Origin: Gramella sp. AN32
GTDB lineage: Bacteria; Bacteroidota; Bacteroidia; Flavobacteriales; Flavobacteriaceae
Direction of reading: 5' to 3'
DNA length: 64,000 nt
NCBI RefSeq assembly: GCF_023718305.1
Contig: NZ_QEYO01000012.1
Span: 62,001 to 126,000, forward strand
This document shows, one piece after another, positions 1-9,717 of the stretch. A program made the translations under genes and the position numbers. The notes beneath the pieces are model-generated. The model saw only the letters and a program-made list of their open reading frames with translations. It ran no database searches and was not told where the DNA came from. Within the stretch, counting starts at the first letter, position 1. Each line of letters opens with the position of its first letter.

Positions 1-2406
1 TTCAATATCCTGTCCGGCATAACCCTGCCATCTGCCATCGCCAAAATCTTCAGAACCTTTTAGTCCGTCGGTAAGTCCGCCAGTACCTCCTGCGGAATAA
101 GCAGGATTTGCAGTACTTACCCGGCCCTTAATTTCTGGCTTTGCACCCAGGGCTTTATGCACATTAAAGTATTTAGCTGAAATTTCGCCTTTTTTGGTGT
201 TTTGAAACGCCCTTGCCTTAATCTGTGCATTTTCTGTAACACTTAACGATCCTTTATATAATTTGCTATCCCTCGTTGGTTCCCCGCCATTGGTGGTATA
301 TCTAATTTCAGTATCCGGATACAGCGTACTTAAATTCATCTCCATTTCCCCGGGTTTTATAGCCTCCCCGGCATTTATAAATACGTACGTTTCAAGGTCT
401 AATAATTCACGAGCTGCCTTGTCATATTTATTTAGATTTTCGGTAAGCCAATACTCCCGGTTTTCAGCTTTCCACAAATGGATGTAATCTATTTTAAGTT
501 GATGTAATTCCTTAAATAATTCATCACGGGTTTGTTTAATTTCTTCCTCAGAAACTGCCTCAGGATTCTCGTGAACTTTTTGTAATTTTAGAATGAACAA
601 GTTCTTCTTTGCAGCAAAAGCAGCTCTTTTTGCAGCATTTTCAGCCACTTGCATAGTTATCTTTTCTGCACCTGCTTTATCGGCTTTAGCCTCAAGTTCT
701 TTAGCCAAGGCACTTGCTTGTTTCAGCATCGTTTTATTGGCCTGCTCAACTTTTTGTGCTTCTTCTTTAGGATAGAAATCGAAAATACTACTCCAAACCG
801 ATGCGTTACTCATACTTCCAAAAACAGGAATATCTCTCAATTCCCTAAATTTATTCAGGGATTGCATTATACTTTCCCCGTTTTTCATATCAAAGAACAA
901 CAAATCCATTCCTTTATTGAAGGTACTTAATCTACTCTCTCTTTCTTTTTTAGCCTCTGCTTCTTCCTGACTTTCGATTGGATTCCAGGCCATTTCTGCA
1001 CCCCAAATAATTCCGTGCCAGTTAGCATTGAATAAAGTTTCTCCATCATCATCCCAGGCAGTATTTATCATTCCCATAGCGCCGTATTCTTTTCCGTCCC
1101 TCACGTAGTTCGCAATGTTTTTTACGGCAACATCTAAATTGGGATAGATCTCACTCCAGCTTCTCACCCCGGGAGCGACCATAAAATCAAAGCCCGATTC
1201 TTTAAAAGGTAAAATAGTTTTGTCAAAACTGTCCCTGGGATCGTATCCCCAGGAAAGGATGATAAGATCTTTTGGCAGCTGATCTATAATTTCCTGGTGG
1301 TTAACAGCAATATCTCCCCACATCATAGTTCGTTTACCGTGTTTTTTAAGAATCTCATCCAGCTTATTTATATGCATCGCATACACGGCTTCCATTCCCA
1401 AAGAATCAACCAGGGCTTTGGCCTTTCCAGATCCCAGGCCGTCGGTTTCATCGGCCCCAATATTGAAAAAAGGATGGTCATAGGCGTCGGCGGCATCCCC
1501 AAGATAACCTTCCAGGAACCCATAAGTTGCGGGACTTCCTGGATTCAAATTCCATTTATTATCGGCAATATCATCATAGAAAGGAATTTTTAAAATTTCT
1601 TCCATGTGCCCAAAAGCCTGTTGGTTACCAATTAATACTAAATGATACTGCGCTGCAAATTCTTCTAACTCGTTAATTTCTTCGGGAGTAAAAGAATCTA
1701 AAGGCGCGATATCGGCAAATTTTTCATTGCGAAGTGTGTGCTCGGTATAAAGGTTTAAAAAATTAAGCTTGTATTGCGAAAGTTTACGAATGGCGTCTTT
1801 TACAAAAGCTACTGTTGGAATGGGACCCCGACTAATATCGTCCATCCAGCCCCGGTATTCCAGTGCTGGCCAGTCAGTAATTTCCAGCACGGGAAGGTTT
1901 CCATTTTCAGCTGTTTTTATAAGCTGTCTTAACGTTTGCACGCCATAAAACAAACCTTTTTCAGTATTGGCGATAAGCCTAATTTGATTTTTGTCGATTT
2001 TAAGCCAATATCCCTGTTCTCCAATTTTCTGAAGTTTTTCTGAATCGGGGAGGTGTTTTTTTATTTCTGATTCCGGATTTTTTTCTATGGAATATAAAAT
2101 AATATTAGCTTTTTTCGGAGATATTACCAGTTCTGAAGCAACTCCCATTTCTTCAGATAATTCATCTTTTAACTGTTGAAGCGCAAAGTCATTATGCTTA
2201 GAGCTGTTAACCCAAAGTCGTTGATTATTATTCAGGCTAAATTCAGCTTCCGAAGTAATAATCTCTTGCGGTTTTGGAATAAGCGTAAAATCCTGCGCCT
2301 GCATTCTTAGAAATGAAAACCCAAAGAACAGTAGCATAGTTATAATGCTCAATCTACTGCTGGGACTAGTTCTTATTGTGGCATTTACCGCCTTTTGTTT
2401 ATTCAT
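1..2406 (-). CDS. GH20 beta-N-acetylhexosaminidase, 3' end off window
   Basis: This open frame runs from an ATG at 2406 to the left edge without a stop, giving 802 visible residues; the C-terminus lies outside the window. A signal peptide ends near residue 37. An N-terminal hexosaminidase-like domain is followed by the GH20 barrel, whose catalytic pair appears as N-I-G-A-D-E with D319 and E320; most GH20 enzymes have H in place of the N. After the barrel comes a helical, Ala/Lys/Glu-rich stretch, then a chitobiase C-terminal-like module (Y-T-T-N-G-G-E-P-T) and the start of what looks like an F5/8-type or similar carbohydrate-binding module. The family removes terminal beta-GlcNAc or beta-GalNAc; placement is probably periplasmic or surface. 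It is the last visible gene of the minus-strand susCD operon. GH20 membership is secure; exact substrate is unknown. Confidence 0.88.
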   Translation of the reverse strand, partial: MNKQKAVNATIRTSPSSRLSIITMLLFFGFSFLRMQAQDFTLIPKPQEIITSEAEFSLNNNQRLWVNSSKHNDFALQQLKDELSEEMGVASELVISPKKANIILYSIEKNPESEIKKHLPDSEKLQKIGEQGYWLKIDKNQIRLIANTEKGLFYGVQTLRQLIKTAENGNLPVLEITDWPALEYRGWMDDISRGPIPTVAFVKDAIRKLSQYKLNFLNLYTEHTLRNEKFADIAPLDSFTPEEINELEEFAAQYHLVLIGNQQAFGHMEEILKIPFYDDIADNKWNLNPGSPATYGFLEGYLGDAADAYDHPFFNIGADETDGLGSGKAKALVDSLGMEAVYAMHINKLDEILKKHGKRTMMWGDIAVNHQEIIDQLPKDLIILSWGYDPRDSFDKTILPFKESGFDFMVAPGVRSWSEIYPNLDVAVKNIANYVRDGKEYGAMGMINTAWDDDGETLFNANWHGIIWGAEMAWNPIESQEEAEAKKERESRLSTFNKGMDLLFFDMKNGESIMQSLNKFRELRDIPVFGSMSNASVWSSIFDFYPKEEAQKVEQANKTMLKQASALAKELEAKADKAGAEKITMQVAENAAKRAAFAAKKNLFILKLQKVHENPEAVSEEEIKQTRDELFKELHQLKIDYIHLWKAENREYWLTENLNKYDKAARELLDLETYVFINAGEAIKPGEMEMNLSTLYPDTEIRYTTNGGEPTRDSKLYKGSLSVTENAQIKARAFQNTKKGEISAKYFNVHKALGAKPEIKGRVSTANPAYSAGGTGGLTDGLKGSEDFGDGRWQGYAGQDIE

Positions 2407-2479
2407 ATGCTAGATATTATTTAAGATTTGCTTGAATGTCCGTATTCATTCATAAGCTCAGAAAGCTGTAACCTGCACC

Positions 2480-2528
2480 AGACCTCACAGTCCCGATAGC
2501 AATGCAGGATCAAAAACCTGTGAGGTCT
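2480..2528. repeat. 11-bp inverted repeat between GH2 and GH20 genes
   Basis: AGACCTCACAG at 2480-2490 is exactly complementary to CTGTGAGGTCT at 2518-2528, with a 27-nt loop. There is no T-run after it on the minus strand, so it is not a textbook terminator. It may stabilise or process the operon mRNA, or be a copy of a small interspersed palindrome. Confidence 0.5.
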
Positions 2529-2585
2529 CTCGTAGAATGGCTGCTGCATACTTATTCATATTCGTGAACTTGTGACTATTATCTT

Positions 2586-5258
2586 TTAATTATTTATTTC
2601 TTTGCCACCAAAATCCTCTTGCTGCTGTTCCACTTCCTTGAGTTTTATCGTATTCAATTCCTGTTGCAATTTCTCAACTTTTTCTTCCAGCTCTTCCTGA
2701 TTTTTGCTACTTTGCTGCAGCGTAGAATTTCTGTTTAACTTATAAGCCGCTAGTTCTTCGGTGTCATATACCATTTCCTTTTTAGCCGAAACACTGTTAA
2801 AAGTGATTTCTCCGCTTACTGGTCGTTGTGATCCTTCCAATCTTAAAGTCGCTTTTACAGTAATTTTTCCCGGGGTATTTGTGGTTTTAACTAGAACCGG
2901 AGCGGTTCCCCACCTTAATTGCTGCGGATTGGCAATAAAATTTTGATTGCCCAAAATCTCCCCTTCTCCCGAAATCTCAAATTCCAGGGTACTATTATTC
3001 AATCGCTTTATATTTCGGTTCTTATCGGTTACTGCAGCAACCACGGTCACAAAATCGGAGCCATTGGCATGCAAGTCCAGGTTCTCGTCATCTAACCAAA
3101 GCATAATTTTTTCTGGTCTAAGTGCCGGCCTTACCGTATCGGTTGCGACCAATTTTCCATCAATAAAACCTTCGGCTTTTAAAAATACTTCGTTTGCTTT
3201 TTTTGCTCTATGCTTTTCTTTGATATCCATAAAATTATAGACATCTTTAAACACAATAGGAGGGAAGGGCATGCCTTCTCTATTTTTATCTATTTTGTGC
3301 GTAAAGGTTTCCCCATTTTCAAATTTTGTCAATTTTACTTCGTCGCAATTAGAGAAAACAGTTACATCATTTGGGGAAAACGGGGTCATCTCGTTAGCGA
3401 TATAAATCATGGGTCCGGTTTCGGCAATAAGATTAGATTTCTCCGGGTTTCGTTGTGCTTTAAACATATAATAGGAATATTTTGGCTGTCTATAAGCATC
3501 CATTATTCCGCCGTAAAAAGGATCGGGATGATAGCCTCTCTGGTGATCGAAAGGATGCCAAAGTGCACCACCAATATGCTGCCGACTGGTTTTATAGAAA
3601 ATATCATAACTTATATAGGAGTAAGGCGGAATTGAATAATGCTGCGCCTGTACCAACATAGGATTTTCGCCCCAGGCACGGGAAACACGGCTGGGAGAAT
3701 TATGCGAATTCCAATCATCTACATTGTCACCCCACTCGCGGGTGAAATAAGTTTTTGAGGGATCTGCCTCTTCTTCGGGCAACATTTCAAAAGGATAGGT
3801 ATATAAAATGTCGAAATGTTCGCTTCCTTTGGCTTCCAGGTCAGAAGCCGAATGGGAATTGGGATAGGGAAATTCCTCTTCCACGATCTCCTTGGCATTC
3901 TTGGCAAAAGCATCTGGATACCAGGTTTCGTTTAAAATAGGTTCCCACAAAAATAGACTGGCCCTATCGCGGTCGCGACGCACCATATTCCGAATATCCT
4001 GGTAAACAAATTGCTCAAACTGCGGATCTTTGTTCCAGAACTGCCATCCAGGGGTGTTCACGATCACAAATAATCCCAACTCATCGGCAGCATCCATAAA
4101 AGCAGGATCCTGTGGATAATGTGCATTTCGAATTAAAATCATTCCAGCATCCCTTAGTTTTTTGGCATCTTTCCAGTGAATGTTATTGGGCACGGCATTG
4201 CCCACCACCGCAAAATCCTGGTGCCGGTTTCCACCTATAATGGGCTTGTTATAAGGTTTTCCATTAAGCCAAAACCCATCTTCACCTTTAAATTCGAGGC
4301 TGCGAATACCAATGCGTTTTCTATATCCGTCAACTACCTTTCCTTTGTTATTTTTAACTTCAATCTCTAGATCGTATAAATGAGGATGTTCCGGTGCCCA
4401 TAACCGCGGATTTTTGATGTTTTCTTCGGAATTAAAATGAGCTGCGGAATTGGCCTTTAAATTGAAATTTTTAGAACCCTTGTGTATTATTTCTCCCGAA
4501 GCATCCTTGAACAGATATTCTATTTTTCCGCTGAAATCATCTGGAGTTTCATTTTTAAGCTGCGTTTTCAGCAATATTCGAGCGTTTTTTCCCGAAACTT
4601 TAGGATAGGCTACCAATACGCCACCGCCTGCGGTTTCGTCTTCATAATTTTGGTTGGTAATATGTACTTTGTTATGGGAGATCAACCAGGCATCGCGATA
4701 AATTCCACCAAAATAAGCAAAGTCTAAAACTTCCTGATCTTTTCCCGGGGGATAGGAAGGATCATTACTATTATCTGTCCAAACGGCGATCACGTTGTCC
4801 TCGTCCCAATTTAAGGCATCGGAGACATCAACAATAGCCGGTAAGTACCCGCCAAAATGCTCTTTTAGGAGCTTTCCATTTACATAAATCTTAGATTTTC
4901 CCATAATGGCTTCAAAGTGTAGAAATAACTTTTTACCTTTTAAGTTGGCACCTGGGGTAAAATGTTTCCGATACCATACTTCTCCCTGGTAATTGATGCC
5001 GCCACTTGCTTCTTGTGGCAGGTATTCAATGCCGTTGGGAAGATTTACTACAGGCCATTCTTTATCATTAAAATTTTTCTTTTCGGCTCCTACTACTGCT
5101 CCTTTGTGAAATCTCCAAGCAGGATTCATGGAAAAGGATTTTCTGCCGGTTTCTTCCAGTTCATAAAACCCCGCGGTAGAAAACTCCGGCTGGTGTTGGG
5201 CCCCTGCAGTAAATCCAATGGTAAATAATAATAGAAATAAAGTCTTTTTTATAAACAT
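2586..5258 (-). CDS. GH2 glycoside hydrolase (beta-galactosidase or beta-glucuronidase-like)
   Basis: The 890-residue protein has a signal peptide (about 1-20), a GH2 N-terminal sugar-binding jelly roll (about 70-190), an Ig-like domain (about 200-315), the TIM barrel (about 325-600) and C-terminal Ig-like domains. The acid/base is probably E444 in I-L-N-E-T-W and the nucleophile probably E508 in T-R-E-W-G-D. The family hydrolyses terminal beta-galactosides, beta-glucuronides or beta-mannosides; beta-galactosidase fits the surrounding enzymes but is inferred. The last ~45 residues are a charged heptad-like segment rich in E, K, L and Q, probably a coiled coil, which is not usual for GH2. It follows the GH16 gene by 138 bp on the same strand, so it is probably co-transcribed. 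The ATG at 5258 is supported by the signal peptide. Confidence 0.88.
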   Translation of the reverse strand: MFIKKTLFLLLFTIGFTAGAQHQPEFSTAGFYELEETGRKSFSMNPAWRFHKGAVVGAEKKNFNDKEWPVVNLPNGIEYLPQEASGGINYQGEVWYRKHFTPGANLKGKKLFLHFEAIMGKSKIYVNGKLLKEHFGGYLPAIVDVSDALNWDEDNVIAVWTDNSNDPSYPPGKDQEVLDFAYFGGIYRDAWLISHNKVHITNQNYEDETAGGGVLVAYPKVSGKNARILLKTQLKNETPDDFSGKIEYLFKDASGEIIHKGSKNFNLKANSAAHFNSEENIKNPRLWAPEHPHLYDLEIEVKNNKGKVVDGYRKRIGIRSLEFKGEDGFWLNGKPYNKPIIGGNRHQDFAVVGNAVPNNIHWKDAKKLRDAGMILIRNAHYPQDPAFMDAADELGLFVIVNTPGWQFWNKDPQFEQFVYQDIRNMVRRDRDRASLFLWEPILNETWYPDAFAKNAKEIVEEEFPYPNSHSASDLEAKGSEHFDILYTYPFEMLPEEEADPSKTYFTREWGDNVDDWNSHNSPSRVSRAWGENPMLVQAQHYSIPPYSYISYDIFYKTSRQHIGGALWHPFDHQRGYHPDPFYGGIMDAYRQPKYSYYMFKAQRNPEKSNLIAETGPMIYIANEMTPFSPNDVTVFSNCDEVKLTKFENGETFTHKIDKNREGMPFPPIVFKDVYNFMDIKEKHRAKKANEVFLKAEGFIDGKLVATDTVRPALRPEKIMLWLDDENLDLHANGSDFVTVVAAVTDKNRNIKRLNNSTLEFEISGEGEILGNQNFIANPQQLRWGTAPVLVKTTNTPGKITVKATLRLEGSQRPVSGEITFNSVSAKKEMVYDTEELAAYKLNRNSTLQQSSKNQEELEEKVEKLQQELNTIKLKEVEQQQEDFGGKEINN

Positions 5259-5396
5259 CGCCTTAATCGTATTCAGGTTAGTAATAGAATCTAAATAAAA
5301 GATGCTGCATAGGTTTTCTACAAATATTCAGTAATAATCCGACTTCGAATCCATAAACCCCGAATTAACGAATCCCCACATAATCTCATTAACCAA

Positions 5397-6191
5397 TTAT
5401 TTTTCTTGATAAACCCTTACCCAATCTACCAGCATTTCTACCGGTAGGTCTTCATCATTAATGCTGCCTACCCAGCTTCCGCCGAGCGCCTGATCTAGAA
5501 TAATAAAAAATTCCTGGTCAAAAGGCCATTGTTTGGAGTCGGCATTTTCAATCTTAGGATAAGTAAAGGTTTCCTCGCCATTTAAGTAAAACTCCAACCT
5601 GTCTGGGTACCATTCCAGGCCATACACGTTATAATCATCTACCTTAAAAGCCACTGTTTTAAAATATTTTGGTTCTTCTTTTTTCTCCTGAATATCTATA
5701 TAATTACTATGAATAGTTTGATAAGCTAGAGTATCAGAATTTAATTGCTCCATAATATCAATTTCCCCACTATGTGGCCACCCACCATATTCCGGGTCTT
5801 GTGGCATCATCCAGATGGCCGGCCAGGAACCTTTTCCTTTATCCAGTTTTGCCCTCACCTCAATTTTCCCATATTTAAACGAGAATTTATCGGTGGTCCT
5901 AATACAACCGGTATTGTATTTTACTGTGTCGCCTGGCCTGGTATTTAAAACTCCCCTAAGATGCAAATTGCCATTTTCCACATATCGTGTTGCATCATTA
6001 TCGGCACAATAGCAAGCCCAATCTACCGGTTTCCTGGGAGCAAAAGACCATTTTTTGGCATCTGGTTTCCCTTCGTAATTAAATTCGTCCTGCCAAATAA
6101 GATCCCATTTTTCTGTGGTTTTTTCCCGGACTTTTCCTGTACCACATCCGGCAACAAGAACGATAAAAAGTAAAATGATTATTTGTTTCAT
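5397..6191 (-). CDS. GH16 endo-glycosidase lipoprotein
   Basis: The preferred start is ATG 6191, giving 264 residues that open with a short lipoprotein signal and lipobox L-V-A-G-C16. A longer frame to 6335 begins with TTG and overlaps the upstream gene; an ATG at 6224 is the only other reasonable start. The GH16 active site G-E-I-D-I-M-E is intact, with E143 as nucleophile, D145 and E148 as acid/base. A beta-sandwich with W-P-A-I-W-M upstream is typical of the laminarinase-like branch that also contains endo-beta-galactosidases acting on keratan sulfate and mucin O-glycans. Between two hexosaminidases, two sulfatases and a GH2, an endo-beta-galactosidase is more likely than a laminarinase, but that rests on context. 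It starts 43 bp after the GH20 stop, so it is very likely in the same operon. Confidence 0.9.
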   Translation of the reverse strand: MKQIIILLFIVLVAGCGTGKVREKTTEKWDLIWQDEFNYEGKPDAKKWSFAPRKPVDWACYCADNDATRYVENGNLHLRGVLNTRPGDTVKYNTGCIRTTDKFSFKYGKIEVRAKLDKGKGSWPAIWMMPQDPEYGGWPHSGEIDIMEQLNSDTLAYQTIHSNYIDIQEKKEEPKYFKTVAFKVDDYNVYGLEWYPDRLEFYLNGEETFTYPKIENADSKQWPFDQEFFIILDQALGGSWVGSINDEDLPVEMLVDWVRVYQEK

Positions 6192-6234
6192 CTGATTTTT
6201 TGAATATTTGAAGATATTTTTCATTTGTATTTGG

Positions 6235-7920
6235 TCAATATTCCGATTTTTCAAAATAATTGGGGTGGAATCGGATGCCATTATTTTTCCATCTCCTATA
6301 ATGCCCCTGATTAAGGCGTTTTGTGAAATCTTCAAAGTCTTTATTATCCTTTGAGCTCCAAACTGCTTCGCTAAAGGCAGTCATTCTAGGGAGTAACATA
6401 TATTCCAAATGTTCTACCGAAGAAATAAACTCAGTCCAAATTGCGAATTGAGATCCTAAAACGTATCTCGCTTCTTCAGTATTTAAAGATTCGGGTATAG
6501 GCTCATAATTATACACTTTTTTTAGAGTGTTGATAGAGTATGGGCCTGCCTGTGGCTCTCCCTCGGGATCGGCTTGATATCTGTTAAAATACAACGGATC
6601 ACTTGGGGACATAACTACATCGTGCCCAGATTTTGCCGCAGCAATGCCGCCTTTTTCGCCCCGCCAGCTCATTACTGTGGCTTGTGGTGCCAAGCCGCCT
6701 TCCAAAATTTCGTCCCAGCCTAAAAGTTTGCGGTTATGCGCATCCAGAAATTTCTCCATACGTTTTATAAAATAACTTTGCAGCCCTTCTTCATTTTTAA
6801 GGTTCTCTTCCTGAATCCTGGCCTGGCAGGAAGCGCATTTTTCCCAATAAGATTTATCTACTTCGTCCCCGCCTACGTGAATATATTCTGAAGGGAATAT
6901 TTCCATCACCTCGAGCAGCACATCTTGTAAAAATTGAAAAGGGGCTTCTTCCCCGGCGCAATAATTAAATGCCATATTTTCGGTATCTGTCACATCGTTC
7001 CAAAGGTTTGATCCAGGAGGATCCTGTTTTGGCTGTGCACAGGAAAACTCGGGATAAGCGGCAAGGGCTGCGGCAGAATGTCCCGGCATTTCTATCTCGG
7101 GAATTACCGTGATGTTTCTTTTTGTGGCATAAGCGACAACCTCCCGAGCTTGCTCCTGGGTGTAAAACCCGCCATAACGGTAAGGCTCCCCGGTTAGGGG
7201 TTCAGCATAAGTAGAATCTTTTTTATAAAAAACACTACCCGGAATTTCCTGCCGCCAGGCCCCAACGGAGGTCAGTTTCGGGTATTTTTTAATTTCTAAC
7301 CGCCATCCTTCGTTGTCGGTGAGATGCCAATGAAAAGTATTTAGTTTGTAAAATGCCATTAAATCCAATACTTCTTTGATGGTTTCTACGGAATAAAAAT
7401 GCCTACTTACATCCAGCATCATGCCTCGCCAGCCAAATGCAGGCTCATCGGTAATTTCCATCACTGGAAGAGTAATTTTTTCGTTGGTACGTATGTCCGG
7501 GAAATATTGCAAAACACTCTGCATTCCATAAAATACTCCCGCTGTTGTGGACGCAGAAATTTCAATATTGTCTTCGGAAATTTCCAGTTTATAGCCTTCT
7601 TCAACTAAACCTGATTTTTCATCTATCTGAAACCGGATTTTCTTCCCGGATTTTTCGTTGATAGGAAGCCCAATTCCGCTTAAACGCTTTACTTGCTTCT
7701 GAAAATAGATAGTCATTTCTTCCAGACCATCGTTTTTTGAAGAAAACTGAAGAGAAGTATTTTCATCCACTTCAAAAACCCCAGAACCTTTATCCATTTT
7801 AGAAGGAGCTGGAATAAGCTGAGCTTGAACCGTGCTTGTTATTCCAAAAAGTACAAGGAAAAGCATTAGGCTGTTCGAGAAGTTTCTTTTTTTCAGTAGC
7901 AACTTATTATGATGCCGCAT
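6235..7920 (-). CDS. GH20 beta-N-acetylhexosaminidase
   Basis: With the start at ATG 7920 the protein is 561 residues and begins with a clean signal peptide ending near T-V-Q-A-Q. The frame is open to an ATG at 8010, but that would put 30 unrelated residues ahead of the signal. The canonical GH20 motifs are present: F-H-W-H-L-T-D-N-E-G-W-R in the barrel and H-V-G-G-D-E with D352 and E353 as the substrate-assisted catalytic pair. An N-terminal GH20b-like domain precedes the barrel. The enzyme removes terminal beta-GlcNAc/GalNAc, probably in the periplasm. It lies between a sulfatase and the GH16 gene, consistent with trimming GlcNAc after desulfation. Substrate linkage cannot be read from sequence. 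Confidence 0.93.
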   Translation of the reverse strand: MRHHNKLLLKKRNFSNSLMLFLVLFGITSTVQAQLIPAPSKMDKGSGVFEVDENTSLQFSSKNDGLEEMTIYFQKQVKRLSGIGLPINEKSGKKIRFQIDEKSGLVEEGYKLEISEDNIEISASTTAGVFYGMQSVLQYFPDIRTNEKITLPVMEITDEPAFGWRGMMLDVSRHFYSVETIKEVLDLMAFYKLNTFHWHLTDNEGWRLEIKKYPKLTSVGAWRQEIPGSVFYKKDSTYAEPLTGEPYRYGGFYTQEQAREVVAYATKRNITVIPEIEMPGHSAAALAAYPEFSCAQPKQDPPGSNLWNDVTDTENMAFNYCAGEEAPFQFLQDVLLEVMEIFPSEYIHVGGDEVDKSYWEKCASCQARIQEENLKNEEGLQSYFIKRMEKFLDAHNRKLLGWDEILEGGLAPQATVMSWRGEKGGIAAAKSGHDVVMSPSDPLYFNRYQADPEGEPQAGPYSINTLKKVYNYEPIPESLNTEEARYVLGSQFAIWTEFISSVEHLEYMLLPRMTAFSEAVWSSKDNKDFEDFTKRLNQGHYRRWKNNGIRFHPNYFEKSEY

Positions 7921-8025
7921 TAAATTCACCGGGTATAAATCTCGGATTATAGTTTGAAGAAACTCCGAAGATAAAATTCCTGAGTTTCTGTGGAAATTGA
8001 ATATGTGCATACTTAAAACTTAAAC

Positions 8026-9696
8026 TTATTTATCTTCATAAACCTTTATAAACTGCTTATCCAGTTTTTCAGAATCCTTATATTTTTTACGTACTTCTTT
8101 AAGTTTTTGTACCATCTCTTCCCTTACTTCCGAGTAATCTGGATCGTAAAAAATATTGTGCAATTCTTGTGGATCGTTCTTTCGGTCGTAAAGCTCCCAT
8201 TCATCTATATCATAGTAAAAATGGATTATTTTATATTCTTTGGTGGCAATTCCGTAGTGCCTTTTAACGGCATGTTCCGCCGGGTATTCATAATAATGGT
8301 AATAAACGGCATCCCGGTCCCAGGCCTTCTGTTCTCCTTTTAAAAGTGGCACCAGGCTTTTGCCTTGCATTTCGTCTGGAGCTTCAACCCCGGCAACATC
8401 TAAAAATGTTTGTGCGAAATCCAGATTTTGCACCATTTCTTCCTCTGTAATACCCGCTTTTATTTTGTTTGGCCAACGGATGAGTAATGGGGTTTTAAAA
8501 GACTCTTCATACATAAAGCGCTTATCGAACCAGCCGTGTTCGCCTAAATAAAAACCTTGATCTGAAGTGTAAACCACAATCGTATTGTCAGATAAATTAT
8601 TGTCATCTAAATAATCCAGAACCCGACCCACGTTTTCATCTACGGCCGCAATGGTTCCAAGGTAATCCTGCATATAACGCTGGTATTTCCATTTCATAAG
8701 GTCTCTATCGTCCATTTCATGATAATTCTCAGCAAATTCCTTATTAATTGGGCTGTAAACTTTATCCCAGGCAGCTTTTTGTTCCTCGTTCATCCTACTG
8801 GTAGGATCGCCTAAATAAGGCTCCTTAATCCCCAATTTTTTAACCACACTGTCCGTCAACTTATTGTCGTTGGTAAGGATCATATGGGTTAGAATGTTCA
8901 TTTCAGCAGTTTTGGCCGCTGTACTTTTACGGTTTTTTGGCTGCTCCAAATTTTTTTTTTGAGAAGTAAATTCGGGAGAATTTGCTTTAAGATGAATACG
9001 GGTGTAATCATCAAAAAGTGTTTCCGGTAATGGAAATTCTTTTTTTGTAAATTCTTTATAATGCCTCTCTGCTGGTAACCAGGCACGGTGTGGCGCTTTG
9101 TGCAGATACATTAATAGAAAAGGTTTTTCGGGATCCCGCTTTTTTTCCAACCAGTTCAGGGTAAGATCGGTGATAATATCGGTTACATAACCATCTATTA
9201 CGGTGTCACCATCTTTAGTCATAAACTTAGGGTTATAGTAACTTCCCTGGCCGGGTAAGATTTTAAACTCATCGAAACCTTTTGGGTTATTTCCAAAATG
9301 TAATTTTCCGAACATGGCTGTTTGGTAACCGGCATCTTGCAAGAGTTGCGGAAAAGTGACATTCGTGGTGTCAAATTTACTGAGGTTATCTATTTTGCCA
9401 TTCATATGGCTGTGCTTTCCTGTTAGAATTACCGCTCTGGAAGGGGCACAGATGGAATTGGTGACCGAGGCATTATTAAAGAGCATACCTTCTTTGGCAA
9501 GCCTATCGATATTTGGAGTATTAATAAGCTTATCGTTGTAGGCGCTTATAGCCTGATAAGCGTGATCGTCAGACATCATAAAGACTATGTTGGGACGTTT
9601 GTTTTCTTCTGTTTCCTTTTTTTTTTCTTCATTTTTACAGGAAAACAAAGTTGCCGCTAAACCTAGCGAACAAAGGAAAACTCTGTAATTGGCCAT
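8026..9696 (-). CDS. Sulfatase lipoprotein (S1 family, perhaps GlcNAc-6-sulfatase)
   Basis: The 556-residue formylglycine sulfatase has a lipobox L-F-S-C20 and the signature C83-A-P-S-R, in which the Cys is converted to formylglycine by an anaerobic or FGE-type maturase not found in this window. The metal-binding N-terminus reads N-I-V-F-M-M-S-D-D-H and the second metal site includes Y-T-S-D-Q-G. The D-D-H-A-Y-Q-A-I-S motif resembles Bacteroidota sulfatases that act on GlcNAc-6-sulfate (S1_11 group); this subfamily call is from memory of motif style and needs a search. It is separated from the next sulfatase by 21 bp, so the two are co-transcribed. Confidence 0.9.
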   Translation of the reverse strand: MANYRVFLCSLGLAATLFSCKNEEKKKETEENKRPNIVFMMSDDHAYQAISAYNDKLINTPNIDRLAKEGMLFNNASVTNSICAPSRAVILTGKHSHMNGKIDNLSKFDTTNVTFPQLLQDAGYQTAMFGKLHFGNNPKGFDEFKILPGQGSYYNPKFMTKDGDTVIDGYVTDIITDLTLNWLEKKRDPEKPFLLMYLHKAPHRAWLPAERHYKEFTKKEFPLPETLFDDYTRIHLKANSPEFTSQKKNLEQPKNRKSTAAKTAEMNILTHMILTNDNKLTDSVVKKLGIKEPYLGDPTSRMNEEQKAAWDKVYSPINKEFAENYHEMDDRDLMKWKYQRYMQDYLGTIAAVDENVGRVLDYLDDNNLSDNTIVVYTSDQGFYLGEHGWFDKRFMYEESFKTPLLIRWPNKIKAGITEEEMVQNLDFAQTFLDVAGVEAPDEMQGKSLVPLLKGEQKAWDRDAVYYHYYEYPAEHAVKRHYGIATKEYKIIHFYYDIDEWELYDRKNDPQELHNIFYDPDYSEVREEMVQKLKEVRKKYKDSEKLDKQFIKVYEDK

Positions 9697-9717
9697 TGGA
9701 TTAAATTTGAATTCTCG

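Noticed and set aside
263..1593. Several plus-strand frames of 60-98 codons
   Set aside because: They are antisense to the partial GH20, which is open over the entire stretch with conserved motifs.
6192..6335. N-terminal extension of the GH16 protein
   Set aside because: It starts with TTG, overlaps the preceding GH20 and precedes a good lipoprotein signal.
8507..8522. Sequence resembling the sialic-acid motif (ATACATAAAG)
   Set aside because: It lies in sulfatase coding sequence and lacks the left half of the motif; taken as chance.
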